Shown here piece after piece: positions 34,985 through 44,329 of a stretch of 64,000 bases of DNA (positions are counted from its first letter, which is position 1; each line of letters begins with the position of its first letter). This DNA is from Meridianimaribacter flavus (GTDB taxonomy: Bacteria; Bacteroidota; Bacteroidia; Flavobacteriales; Flavobacteriaceae). The DNA lies in assembly GCF_004366715.1 (NCBI RefSeq), contig NZ_SOQZ01000004.1:62001-126000 (forward strand). Direction: 5' to 3'. The notes below the pieces were generated by a model. The model did no database searches. It worked only from the letters and a program-made list of their open reading frames with translations, and had not been told where the DNA came from. A program made the translations under genes and the position numbers.

Positions 34985-37909
34985 TTATTTAACCATTAGT
35001 TTTTTAACTCCTTTTTGTTGACCATTTATTACTTCAACAAAATACATTCCGCTAGATAAGTTTTCTACACTTACAAGTTTACGCTCATTAGTATTAAATG
35101 ATTTTGAAATCAATAAACGACCATTAATATCATAAACACCTACTTTAACATTTTCTTGTTGATTTAACAAAGTAAACTCAAAATGATTTTTAGCAGGATT
35201 AGGATAAATTGCAAATCCTTCTAGTTCTTTATCAGCAACACTTAAAGGTCCTGCAGTACTACATAATTCAAGTGAGAAACTATTTAAAAACCCACCATCT
35301 TCATCATAACCATCATTAACTGTAAGTGTCCAATCACCAGCTGCATTTTCTCCTATAAATGGAGTCAATAAATTTTGAGGTTGCATTGTTCCTGAAAGTG
35401 CTGGTACTGTTCCTGAACAAGAAAACTCAACACCCGAATCATCAAAAGTTACATTTGTATCGTCTAAATCATCACAAGCGTTACTAAACAACACAACAGA
35501 AGTACCTGATGGACTAGTTAAACTAACCGTTAAATCACCCATCCAAGTATGTGATAAATTAACTGTCACATTAATATCACCAACTAAAATATCTTGACCT
35601 GCTGGTACATTTATAACCGATGTAACCGTATTTGGCACAGTATCTATAGGTTGTGGGTTATCATTTGCAGTAGATGAAATAGAACAATTAACAGCTTCAG
35701 TAGTAAAAGAAGAAGACACAAAATTAGCATCAACACAATCAGAGAATGCCATAACTCTCCAGTAATATTGTGTGTTACTATTCAATGCCGGAACACTAAC
35801 AGTGTTTGCTTCTACTGTATCTTCAAAAATTAGAGTACTAAAGTCAGAAAGCTCAGAAACTTCAACTTTATAACCACTAGCACCACTAACTGCGTCCCAA
35901 GTTAATCCAGGATATATGTAAACACCTGACTCTCCTGCGCTAGGGTAATTTAATGTTACATCACTAATAGGGTCAGCGCTTAATACTTCAATTTCCATTT
36001 GTCTTGTCTTAGTATCAGAAGTACCAGTAGCAACAACATCAAAGGAATAAGTACCAGGAGTCACTGAGTCTAAACCAGATATTTCTAAAGTAAAGTCTTC
36101 ATCGGCAGTGATTACACTAGGAGTAAATGTTGCCACTGCCCCTGCTGGTAATCCAGTAGCTGACAGTGTTGTTGGCCCATTGTAAGTGTCACTTGATGAA
36201 TAGTTAAAGTAATAATCTCCAACTTCATCTGCACAAAAAGTTTTTGTAATATTTTCAGGAGTGAATGCAAAATCTGATTCAGAAATCCCTGTTACGATTA
36301 ATGCAAAATCTTGATTTCCTGAATCTAAAGTCCCTTTATGATTTACAATGATTGTATAATCTCCAGAAGGAACATCTATTTCAACTTTTTCAACATTATC
36401 AACATTATTCACGCTTCTAATTGCAGGAGAAGTATAACTAAATGCACTTAAAGCCCAAGGATAAGTTGTATTATTACTAGCATCTACGACTCTTAAATCT
36501 AAATCATTAACTAGTCTAGGTGTAGTATCATCTACCGTAGTACCCTGTACTGTACCTGCAGGATCAGTCCAAGCAATTGTAACCACTAAAGGCTCTGTTC
36601 CTAATGCTGTTACTGACTTTGTGAATGTTGCTCCATCGGCAAGACTGTTCTCTTCAATTAAAGACTGAAATTCTTCTTCTAAAATTGTAATAGCTGCTGT
36701 TTCACAATCTAATAATCCCCAACCAAATTGATAATCTGGACCAGGAAAAACACCTGCTTCAGAAGCTGTATGAATTGCTAAAGCTCTTAATGTTGAAGAC
36801 TTCATGAAATTACCATGAATATCACTGTAAAGCTCTTGGAGTAACCCTAAAGAACCTGAAACACTTGGTGTAGCCATAGATGTACCATTCATACTACCAT
36901 ATGCAGTATTAGAAGTAGCTACAGATGAATATGTGTTAACTCCCTTAGCTGAGATGTCTGGTTTTATTCTTCCATCATCTGTTGGTCCCCAACTACTAAA
37001 ACTTGACATCACAACACTTGAAGGTCCTGTATAATTATTAACTTGGTTTACAGCAGCAACTGTAATTCCGTTTTTAGAGACTCCTCTATCAGTTAATAAA
37101 TCATAACCATTATCTCCAGTATTGTAACCTGCGTTTCTATCATTTCCGGCAGAAAAAACTGCAGTATAGTAAGGTGCATTGTATAATATGTTATCTACTT
37201 GAACTGCTAAATTATCATATCTACCAAAATAGTATGTTGGTAAAAATTCAGCATTAAGTCCATAAGAATGATTAGAAATTAACAACCCATTTGCTGCGGC
37301 AGTAGTCATTTCTGATAGATCGTTATCAAAGTCATACGCATTTAGACTAGCTCTAAACGCCATACCTCTAGCTTGACCACTTGCTGGCACATTAGATCCA
37401 ATCATTGTTCCTGACACATGCGTTGCATGGTTAGACAATGTTGTTGATCCATCTTGTTGAGTAACTCTATCAACTAATAACTCATGCGTATCCAAAACTT
37501 TTCCACCATCCCAAACACCTAGAGTCATTCCTGTACCTTCAACAGATAAATTTAGTCCTCCACTTGGACCTGTGTAGAGCTTATTTGCTCTAACCGTAAC
37601 TCCAGCTCCTCTATTGTCTGTTGACAAATAAAGTAAAGTTCCATCTTCTAAAACTTTATGCAACTTTGACATACCTCCATTTTCTGTAAAAATTACAGTT
37701 GGTAAATTGTTTTCCATAGCATAGACTCTAGCTGCCTTTAAATCATTTTCAAAAGCTAACGAAAATTCATTCGCCATTTGTGAAAGTAATGCATGGTCAT
37801 AAGTAGCGATAATTTCTCTTTTTTGTTCATCAGTTTGGGCTGTTAAGAAATTAAAACTAACAAAAGAGAGCATTAGCATTAATTTATACCCGAAAGTATT
37901 TTTATACAT
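34985..37909 (-). CDS. Secreted S8 (subtilisin-like) serine protease with P-domain and T9SS sorting domain
   Basis: A 974-residue exported protein. The signal peptide ends near LTAQ (residue 25). The subtilisin domain has the triad D134 (VWDGG), H161 (NHATHVSG) and S344 (NGTSMATP) with oxyanion N256 (SAGND). A pre-peptidase/beta region follows, then a fibronectin-like unit (YKVEVSELSDFSTLIF, NTQYYWRV), a proprotein-convertase P-domain (VNLSHTWMGDLTVSLTSPSG in one run) and a T9SS type A domain (FAIYPNPAKNHFEF ... KKLMVK). It probably degrades extracellular protein for nutrition. A promoter-like site lies upstream. Confidence 0.93.
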   Translation of the reverse strand: MYKNTFGYKLMLMLSFVSFNFLTAQTDEQKREIIATYDHALLSQMANEFSLAFENDLKAARVYAMENNLPTVIFTENGGMSKLHKVLEDGTLLYLSTDNRGAGVTVRANKLYTGPSGGLNLSVEGTGMTLGVWDGGKVLDTHELLVDRVTQQDGSTTLSNHATHVSGTMIGSNVPASGQARGMAFRASLNAYDFDNDLSEMTTAAANGLLISNHSYGLNAEFLPTYYFGRYDNLAVQVDNILYNAPYYTAVFSAGNDRNAGYNTGDNGYDLLTDRGVSKNGITVAAVNQVNNYTGPSSVVMSSFSSWGPTDDGRIKPDISAKGVNTYSSVATSNTAYGSMNGTSMATPSVSGSLGLLQELYSDIHGNFMKSSTLRALAIHTASEAGVFPGPDYQFGWGLLDCETAAITILEEEFQSLIEENSLADGATFTKSVTALGTEPLVVTIAWTDPAGTVQGTTVDDTTPRLVNDLDLRVVDASNNTTYPWALSAFSYTSPAIRSVNNVDNVEKVEIDVPSGDYTIIVNHKGTLDSGNQDFALIVTGISESDFAFTPENITKTFCADEVGDYYFNYSSSDTYNGPTTLSATGLPAGAVATFTPSVITADEDFTLEISGLDSVTPGTYSFDVVATGTSDTKTRQMEIEVLSADPISDVTLNYPSAGESGVYIYPGLTWDAVSGASGYKVEVSELSDFSTLIFEDTVEANTVSVPALNSNTQYYWRVMAFSDCVDANFVSSSFTTEAVNCSISSTANDNPQPIDTVPNTVTSVINVPAGQDILVGDINVTVNLSHTWMGDLTVSLTSPSGTSVVLFSNACDDLDDTNVTFDDSGVEFSCSGTVPALSGTMQPQNLLTPFIGENAAGDWTLTVNDGYDEDGGFLNSFSLELCSTAGPLSVADKELEGFAIYPNPAKNHFEFTLLNQQENVKVGVYDINGRLLISKSFNTNERKLVSVENLSSGMYFVEVINGQQKGVKKLMVK

Positions 37910-37929
37910 TTTTCATTTTTTTAAGCGTA

Positions 37930-37959
37930 TAAATATACCACATAATATTATAATCACAA
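37930..37959 (-). promoter_or_regulatory. Candidate promoter of the subtilisin-like protease gene
   Basis: On the reverse strand TTG (37957-37959), a 19-bp spacer, and TATATTTA (37930-37937) match the Bacteroidetes -33/-7 pattern with one mismatch in TAnnTTTG. It ends 20 bp before the start codon. Confidence 0.5.
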
Positions 37960-38065
37960 TACTTTTTATGTTAACGAGAATCTAAAATTCTGGTTAAGAA
38001 ATACAAAAAATTTACTTGTTAATAAAAATGTATAACTAAGGCTTACAATTATCACTTTAATAAAA

Positions 38066-38073
38066 TATATTTG
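38066..38073 (+). promoter_or_regulatory. Candidate -7 box (TATATTTG) of dnaN
   Basis: Exact TAnnTTTG match 38 bp upstream of the dnaN ATG at 38112. No TTG at the usual distance. Confidence 0.4.
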
Positions 38074-38111
38074 CTTAAATATTCATAACGATAAAAATTT
38101 AAAGCAATTTC

Positions 38112-39230
38112 ATGAAGTTTATAGTATCGAGTACGTATTTGCTTAAACAATTACAAGTTTTAGGTGGAGTAATTAACAACTCTAACACACTTCCAATTTT
38201 AGATAATTTTTTGTTTGAACTTGAAAACTCAAAATTAACGGTTTCAGCTAGTGATTTAGAAACCACAATGTCATCAGTAATTGATGTTGAAAGTGACAGT
38301 AATGGTAGTATAGCCTTACCTGCACGATTACTATTGGATACCTTAAAAACGTTCCCTGAGCAACCATTAACGTTTGTTGTTGAAGATAACAACACAGTTG
38401 AGATTAGCTCTAACCATGGTAAGTATGCTTTAGCTTATGCTGAAGGAAACGAATTTCCTAAAGCTGTTGAATTAGAAGATCCAAGTACAACTATGGTTTC
38501 TGGTGAGATACTAGCAACTGCTATTAGTAAAACTATTTTTGCTGCTGGAAATGACGATTTAAGGCCTGTTATGAGTGGTGTATTCTTTCAGTTTTCAACA
38601 GACGGTTTAACCTTTGTTGCTACTGATGCTCACAAATTAGTTAAATACACTAGAGAAGATGTTAAAGCAAATCAAGTTGCTGAATTTATCATGCCTAAAA
38701 AACCTTTAAATCTTTTAAAAGGAATTTTAGCTACAAGTGATGATGATGTAAAAATTGAGTATAACGATTCAAATGCTAAATTTACTTTTGAAAACTCTGA
38801 ATTAGTTTGCCGTTTAATTGATGGTAAATATCCTAACTATGAGGCTGTAATACCAAAAGAAAACCCTAACAAATTAAGTATTGATAGAACACAGTTTTTA
38901 AACTCTGTTAAACGTGTTAGTATTTTCTCAAATAAAACAACACATCAAATTCGCTTAAAAATTGCAGGAGCTGAATTAAACATTTCTGCCGAAGATATTG
39001 ATTACTCAAACAAAGCTGAAGAACGCCTAACATGTGACTACCAAGGTGATGACATGCAAATAGGTTTTAACTCTCGCTTTTTAACTGAAATGTTAACAAA
39101 CTTAAATGCTGACGAAGTACAATTAGAAATGAGCTTACCTAACAGAGCAGGTATTTTAACGCCTGTTGATGGTTTAGACGAAGGCGAACAAATTACTATG
39201 CTTGTTATGCCTGTGATGTTAAATAGCTAG
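38112..39230 (+). CDS. dnaN: DNA polymerase III sliding clamp, beta subunit
   Basis: A 372-residue protein with three related clamp domains. It starts MKFIVSSTYLLKQLQVLGGVI, contains DNFLFELENSKLTVSASDLET, RPVMSGVFFQF, FVATDAHKLV and FTFENSELVCRLIDGKYPNY, and ends with the usual MLVMPVML segment. It forms the dimeric ring that holds polymerase III on DNA. It is alone in orientation with its own terminator. It is not next to dnaA, which is normal in Bacteroidetes, where the clamp gene often lies near gldG. Confidence 0.97.
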   Translation: MKFIVSSTYLLKQLQVLGGVINNSNTLPILDNFLFELENSKLTVSASDLETTMSSVIDVESDSNGSIALPARLLLDTLKTFPEQPLTFVVEDNNTVEISSNHGKYALAYAEGNEFPKAVELEDPSTTMVSGEILATAISKTIFAAGNDDLRPVMSGVFFQFSTDGLTFVATDAHKLVKYTREDVKANQVAEFIMPKKPLNLLKGILATSDDDVKIEYNDSNAKFTFENSELVCRLIDGKYPNYEAVIPKENPNKLSIDRTQFLNSVKRVSIFSNKTTHQIRLKIAGAELNISAEDIDYSNKAEERLTCDYQGDDMQIGFNSRFLTEMLTNLNADEVQLEMSLPNRAGILTPVDGLDEGEQITMLVMPVMLNS

Positions 39231-39257
39231 TCTTTTCAAATTAATTATATCATATAT

Positions 39258-39289
39258 AAAAAGCGCTTACATTGGTAAGCGCTTTTTTT
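39258..39289 (+). terminator. Terminator after dnaN
   Basis: AAAAAGCGCTTAC pairs with GTAAGCGCTTTTT around a 4-nt ATTG loop, followed by T. It is 27 bp after the dnaN stop. Confidence 0.92.
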
Positions 39290-39333
39290 GTGTTAAAATT
39301 ATAGTCCCTCTTTTATAATTAATAGTAACACTT

Positions 39334-39876
39334 TTAATTATTAGTATCATCCAAATAGATGAATGAGCCATTATACGTTCCTGATACCAATACACCATCA
39401 GCTCTCTCAAATTCAAGAGACAAAGTAATATTATCTACTGAGTAGTCAATTACTGTTATATGTCCTGATGTTACTTCTAAATCAGCGTTACTTCCACTTT
39501 TATAAAATTGACTGAAACCGTTTTCAAATTCAGAATTAAAAACATCTCCATTAACAATAAATTCTAAACTATAAATGTCATCTAGATCGTAAGTTTCTCC
39601 AGGAGTAAGATCAAAATGATTGATTCTTGCAGTAAAATAATCGACATTATTTAGTGTTGTTCCTGAAAAAGAAGCATTAATTTCTGCTTCAGTTTTATTT
39701 GTTAAACTTAAAAAAACCGAATTAAATGATGGCTCTACTAATGCTGCTTTCATCTCAAAAGAAGATTCACCAACTTTAATAAAATTACTTTCTGAAGTAT
39801 TGGAATCATCATCAGATGAACAAGAAGTCAATACAATAGTAAACATTACGAGTATGATTGTTTTTAAATATTTCAT
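39334..39876 (-). CDS. Hypothetical outer-membrane-type lipoprotein
   Basis: About 180 residues starting MKYLKTIILVMFTIVLTSCS, a lipoprotein signal with the lipobox cysteine at residue 19 followed by a polar SSDDDSNTSES linker. The rest is beta-rich with no recognised family. A longer reading frame reaches 39951, but the terminator of the upstream gene lies at 39901-39928 inside that extension, which supports the start at 39876. The protein is probably anchored to the outer membrane. Its function is unknown. Confidence 0.75.
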   Translation of the reverse strand: MKYLKTIILVMFTIVLTSCSSDDDSNTSESNFIKVGESSFEMKAALVEPSFNSVFLSLTNKTEAEINASFSGTTLNNVDYFTARINHFDLTPGETYDLDDIYSLEFIVNGDVFNSEFENGFSQFYKSGSNADLEVTSGHITVIDYSVDNITLSLEFERADGVLVSGTYNGSFIYLDDTNN

Positions 39877-39900
39877 AGTTTTTGTTTTGAATAGTTTTTT

Positions 39901-39928
39901 AAAAAAAGCGCCCACAAAAGTGAGCGCT
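39901..39928 (-). terminator. Terminator of the LRR/beta-helix cargo gene
   Basis: On the reverse strand AGCGCTCAC and GTGGGCGCT pair (one G-T wobble) around TTTT, followed by seven T (A tract at 39901-39907). It is 24 bp after the stop at 39953. Confidence 0.88.
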
Positions 39929-39952
39929 AAATCAAGTTGATATAACATCAAC

Positions 39953-42016
39953 TTAGTTTCTAAGAAACTTCTGATTAATAGTTCTTTTAGATGTTTTAAT
40001 TTGAATCATGTATAATCCTGAAGGTAAATTAGCTACATTAATTCCATTATTAACTTCATTTACTTGCTTTACTAACTGTCCGCTAATAGTGTAAATAAAC
40101 ACGTTCTCAACTTGCTCTGTAGATTTAATAAATAACCTGTCACTTACAGGGTTTGGGTATAGTTTTACTGAATTTGTATTTAAAGACAAATCATCAATTC
40201 CTAATGTTGAATCATATTCAAAAGCACCAAGGTCTATTGTACTGTTAAATATTCTATCATTACCTGATAAATCTAAATCGCCAAATAAAGTAGTATCATA
40301 TAAAGAATTATTTCCTTGGTCTATAATGTAAGACGAGCTTGATGTTGGTTTATAATCTGCACTTAAATTAAGAGACACAGTGTTTGGATCTAAATCTTGA
40401 ACATTATTAAATGATGGTGCTGCATAAGCTCCAGATGCGCCTCCGTTGTTTGTAATTTGAGTTATTGAATTATTAATTACTAATTCATAATGATTTCCCT
40501 GAGTACCAAAAGAAATATCTCTATCTGCGTAAGTTCCATTTAACGTATTGCCAAAGAAGATAGAGTTGTTTATCTCTAAATGTCCCCAAGTATTTTCAGA
40601 TCCCATGATAATAGCCTGACCATAAGATGTATTATTGACGTTTACTACATTATTATTTATAAAAGATGAATTAGTTATTATTAAATCTAATTCTCTGTAG
40701 TTTGTAAATGACCCATCAGGAATTCTATATGCATTGATAACAGAAAACTTGGTTTGGTTATCAGCAAACAGTACGTTAGAAAAATCTGCATAAATATCAT
40801 TAAAACGATCTGTATGTAATAAAATAATACTTTGCCCCACACTTACATTGTTTGTAAAACTTACGTTGTAAAGTTTGAAATTATCTTTTAGTCCAATACC
40901 TTTTATTAAAAAATCATTACTATAGTTATTTTTAAAGCTACAGTTTTTTATGCTCAAGTTTTCAATCCAAGTAGAAGCACCATAATATTTTGAATAAATA
41001 ACTCCATTATCTTCAGTATGCGCGTTACTTGATGTATCATAAATATTTTCTAAAATAAAACCATCGATAGTAATGTTTGTAGCATCAACTACAATTAATC
41101 TATCGGCATTATCAGATTTATTAGAAGTAAAATCACCATCAACGTCATCGCCATTCATATCACCTGTAATAACAGTCGCATTAGTTGTATTTATTAGTGT
41201 TAAATCTCTATCTGACAGTTGAGTTTCAGTACCATCAAAACCACCGAAAATAGAAATACTAGTATCATTTATTTCTAAAGGCGTGTTTTGAGCTGTTGGC
41301 TTATAAATACCTTTTGCTACCCAAATATTTCTATTAGGACCAGCTACAGCTAGTGCTGCATCAATTGTTGTGTATGCATCAATCCACGAACTTCCGTCAT
41401 TTGCTCCAGTTGCATTCGCATCTACATAAACAGGTCCATAATTACAATTTGAAGAATAACTAGAGTTTGCATCTCTTGTCCATCCTTGTGCGTACTGACC
41501 AGCATTAGTATACGAAGGTGTGTAATTAGGATCATGTTGAATACACGTTAAATTTGGGTTTCCATAAGATTTCATGTATGTAAAATTAGGATTGTTACCA
41601 TTAGCTAAATTTAATTCTACCAACTGATTATTTTGACAATGAATTTGATTTAATGTTGGAATATTACTAACATCTATTGTTGTTATTTGGTTATTTGCAC
41701 AATGTAATCGTGTTAAACTGGTGTTGTTACTAACATCTAATGATGTTAGTATATTTGAATATACTTCTAATGTAGTTATATTTACAAAAGCTTCAATTCC
41801 TGTTAAGTCTGTAATTCCTAGACTTGTAGCCGATATTGTTCCTGTAAAAGCTTGCGCTTCAGCTACCGAAATTTCTGTATCAGAATTTGTATTAATAGCA
41901 GTATTGTTTAACAAATAATTTTTAAAGTTGAAATCTGGAATGTTTACGTTTTGAGCGAAAATTGCAGAAACACCCAAACATAAATAGGTTGTAAATAAGA
42001 GTAATGTTTTTTTCAT
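39953..42016 (-). CDS. T9SS cargo with LRR and right-handed beta-helix regions
   Basis: A 687-residue exported protein. The signal peptide ends at IFAQ (about residue 21). Residues about 25-190 are leucine-rich-repeat-like (LTSLDVSNNTSLTRLHCANNQ, split as LTSLDVSNN and TRLHCANNQITTIDV). Residues about 195-600 begin VYVDANATGANDGSSW, the usual start of surface right-handed beta-helix proteins, with strand-turn repeats such as NLSIKNCSFKNN and LIITNSSFINN. The C-terminus is a T9SS type A domain (VKLYPNPVSDRLFIKS ... INQKFLRN). It is likely a surface protein binding or processing polysaccharide; this is inference. Confidence 0.85.
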   Translation of the reverse strand: MKKTLLLFTTYLCLGVSAIFAQNVNIPDFNFKNYLLNNTAINTNSDTEISVAEAQAFTGTISATSLGITDLTGIEAFVNITTLEVYSNILTSLDVSNNTSLTRLHCANNQITTIDVSNIPTLNQIHCQNNQLVELNLANGNNPNFTYMKSYGNPNLTCIQHDPNYTPSYTNAGQYAQGWTRDANSSYSSNCNYGPVYVDANATGANDGSSWIDAYTTIDAALAVAGPNRNIWVAKGIYKPTAQNTPLEINDTSISIFGGFDGTETQLSDRDLTLINTTNATVITGDMNGDDVDGDFTSNKSDNADRLIVVDATNITIDGFILENIYDTSSNAHTEDNGVIYSKYYGASTWIENLSIKNCSFKNNYSNDFLIKGIGLKDNFKLYNVSFTNNVSVGQSIILLHTDRFNDIYADFSNVLFADNQTKFSVINAYRIPDGSFTNYRELDLIITNSSFINNNVVNVNNTSYGQAIIMGSENTWGHLEINNSIFFGNTLNGTYADRDISFGTQGNHYELVINNSITQITNNGGASGAYAAPSFNNVQDLDPNTVSLNLSADYKPTSSSSYIIDQGNNSLYDTTLFGDLDLSGNDRIFNSTIDLGAFEYDSTLGIDDLSLNTNSVKLYPNPVSDRLFIKSTEQVENVFIYTISGQLVKQVNEVNNGINVANLPSGLYMIQIKTSKRTINQKFLRN

Positions 42017-42151
42017 TGTAGTTGAGATTTGTTTTTATTTTCAACCACAAAACAACTACTACATATAAGGTTTTCAATGTGCTTTTTTCTGAATAGCTCT
42101 AATTTCTTTCTGAATAAATAATAAAGATTATTCTTACACTTTTAATCAAAT

Positions 42152-42177
42152 AAAAAAGCCTGCTTAATAAGCAGACT
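42152..42177 (-). terminator. Terminator of the unknown secreted protein gene
   Basis: On the reverse strand AGTCTGCTT and AAGCAGGCT pair (one wobble) around a 3-nt loop, followed by six T. It is 32 bp after the stop at 42209. Confidence 0.8.
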
Positions 42178-42208
42178 TTACAAACTATGGGTTATTAGCG
42201 TATATTAA

Positions 42209-43432
42209 TTATTCGCAATTCATTTTTTGTCCGTATGGCATTTGTCCGTGAATAATTCCACCGAATTGTGAACTGCCATAACCACTACCATTGTACTGTT
42301 GCTTGATTAAAAAACCTTGTAAATAGCAGTCGTTATTTTTATTTTTTTCTGTGAAAGCACCTTTTATCCAACGGTATAAAATACGACCTGTATATTTGTT
42401 TTTTACAATACTCCAGTCGTTAGATTCTATGTTTATCTTTAGAAGTTTTGCACCATCTTTTGCAATGGTTTTAGATACATTTTCTTTAGCAAAACTCACT
42501 AATGAAGCATTACTATTCATGCTACCTGCTTTTGGCATCTTTATAGCATCCATAGTTGATTTTGCAGCTGCATCATAATTGGCTTTTAACGTTGCTTCAA
42601 ACTCCTTTACAATTGGCTTCGCTTTTTCTAACCACTCTAAATGAAATTGTTGATCGCCTTTACCTATCACGTTTAAAATAGTAATATCTTTTTCATGCAT
42701 GTACGATGGTACATTAAATGCGTGTCCGCCTTGGTGAGATGCGGCGTAAATTACAAATACGTCGTCTGCTATTAACATGCCTCTTACTAAAATTGGCATG
42801 CCTGTACCAAGCTCTAAAGTTTGCGATCGGTCCGCGCCTACTTTGGTTGTAAACATTCCTGAAACTAACTCGTAACCAATATATCCTTCTGGTGACATAG
42901 CTACTAGTTCTGGTGTTGTTAAAAAGCGTAACCATGCATAATCTGGATCTTGTGCAGGCAATAAGTCTACATTATCGCCCATGTCTGTCATTTGGCGTCT
43001 TAACTTTACACGATCTACACCAACTGCGCTCATACCTTTTGTCATTGCAAATGGATATGACATGTATAAAAACTCATCACTTACTGTATTAGCTGATTTA
43101 GGCTTATTAGCATCTGCTTCTTGTTGCTTTTTCTCAAGATATTTTTGATAGTATAAATCTTGTTTCTCTTGGTCATTTGGATATTTTTTGGCTAATTCTG
43201 CTTTAAATTCTTCATCAGTATATTCTGTTTTTGATACATTTTGATTAGATGTTGAAGAACTGCCAACCATTCCTGAAGCGTTTTCAGATTTTGAAGATGA
43301 ATTGCTACTTTCTTTTTTATCTAACTTCTTCTCTACTGCTGCTTTGGCTTTCTTCTTTAACATTTTACCAAATTGCGCATGCGACGTTGTGTAGCATAAT
43401 GCCAATACAAATAATAGAACTATTTTTTTCAT
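42209..43432 (-). CDS. Exported protein of unknown function
   Basis: A 407-residue protein with a signal peptide ending SHAQ (residue 19). Immediately after is a lysine-rich stretch (FGKMLKKKAKAAVEKKLDKK), then a serine/asparagine-rich linker (about residues 40-65) and a charged helical segment (YTDEEFKAELAKKYPNDQEK). The remaining 290 residues include YAWLRFLTTPELVAMSPEGYIGYELVSG in a beta-rich context and a C-terminal glycine/glutamine-rich tail. I do not recognise the family and see no T9SS domain. It has its own terminator and lies downstream of the LytTR two-component genes in the same direction. Confidence 0.75.
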   Translation of the reverse strand: MKKIVLLFVLALCYTTSHAQFGKMLKKKAKAAVEKKLDKKESSNSSSKSENASGMVGSSSTSNQNVSKTEYTDEEFKAELAKKYPNDQEKQDLYYQKYLEKKQQEADANKPKSANTVSDEFLYMSYPFAMTKGMSAVGVDRVKLRRQMTDMGDNVDLLPAQDPDYAWLRFLTTPELVAMSPEGYIGYELVSGMFTTKVGADRSQTLELGTGMPILVRGMLIADDVFVIYAASHQGGHAFNVPSYMHEKDITILNVIGKGDQQFHLEWLEKAKPIVKEFEATLKANYDAAAKSTMDAIKMPKAGSMNSNASLVSFAKENVSKTIAKDGAKLLKINIESNDWSIVKNKYTGRILYRWIKGAFTEKNKNNDCYLQGFLIKQQYNGSGYGSSQFGGIIHGQMPYGQKMNCE

Positions 43433-43573
43433 AAGAATTGTGTTTAGTGGGCTTCAAAATAAGCACCTAAACAACCATTCTTAATTTGGATTTTTCTAAA
43501 ACCGAGGATTTTTTTTCTGAAGGAATTTTCGAGATACATCGCTTTGCTCTGAAAGACATAATGCTCTGAAAAA

Positions 43574-44326
43574 CTACATAAACGTTTCCTTAATTACTTC
43601 TAAAAATTGATCGCGTTTAGATTTTGAAATTGGAATTCGTTTTTGATTGTTCATTAGTAAATAATCGCCATCGTCTTTAACCAATTCATCAACATATTTT
43701 AAGTTGATTAAATACGAACGATGACATTTAAAAAACATCGCGTTGTGTTCCAATTGCTCTACAAAGTGCTTTAATGGTTTACAAATGGTTTTTTGTTTAC
43801 CATCCATAAGTTGTACGTTGGTGTACATACCATCGGCTTCAAAATAGACGATATCATTATGCGATGCGAACATGATGCCTTTAGGTATTTCTAAAGCAAT
43901 TTTGTCCATTGAGAGTTGCTTTAACGAGTCGCGTAACTTGTTTAATTGGTCATTTAAATTGTTGGCTTTTATGGCTTCTTCAGCTTTTGTAACAGCTTCT
44001 TTTAACTCGGTTGTGTCCACTGGTTTTAATAGATAATCTACAGCCGACAGTTTGAAAGCTTCAATTGCATATTGGTTGTATGCCGTTACGAAAATGATTT
44101 TAAAATCAATCTGATTTGGAAAGTATTCTAAAATATCTAATCCTGATTGATTTGGCATTTCAATATCTAAAAAAACAACATCTGGTTTACTGGTTTTAAT
44201 CAAGTCTACACCAGACGCTAAATCTTGCGCTTCTTCAATGCTTGTGATGCTTTCACAATGTTCGGTTAGTAAGTTTGATAGTAAATGTCTGGCGCGTTTT
44301 TCGTCGTCTATAATGATCGCTTTCAT
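43574..44326 (-). CDS. LytTR family response regulator
   Basis: A 250-residue protein. The receiver domain (about residues 1-120) has D7-D8, the phospho-acceptor D54 (VFLDIEMPNQSG), T81 and K101 (YLLKP). The C-terminal LytTR DNA-binding domain carries IALEIPKGIMFASHNDIVYFEADGMYTNV, split over two strands, and FFKCHRSYLINLKYVDELV. It starts 3 bp after the histidine kinase stop, so the two form a classic pair. The target genes are unknown; the adjacent secreted protein gene is one candidate. Confidence 0.93.
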   Translation of the reverse strand: MKAIIIDDEKRARHLLSNLLTEHCESITSIEEAQDLASGVDLIKTSKPDVVFLDIEMPNQSGLDILEYFPNQIDFKIIFVTAYNQYAIEAFKLSAVDYLLKPVDTTELKEAVTKAEEAIKANNLNDQLNKLRDSLKQLSMDKIALEIPKGIMFASHNDIVYFEADGMYTNVQLMDGKQKTICKPLKHFVEQLEHNAMFFKCHRSYLINLKYVDELVKDDGDYLLMNNQKRIPISKSKRDQFLEVIKETFM

Positions 44327-44329
44327 ATC

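Noticed and set aside
38099-38395. 98-codon reverse frame over the start of dnaN
   Set aside because: It is antisense to the conserved sliding-clamp N-terminus.
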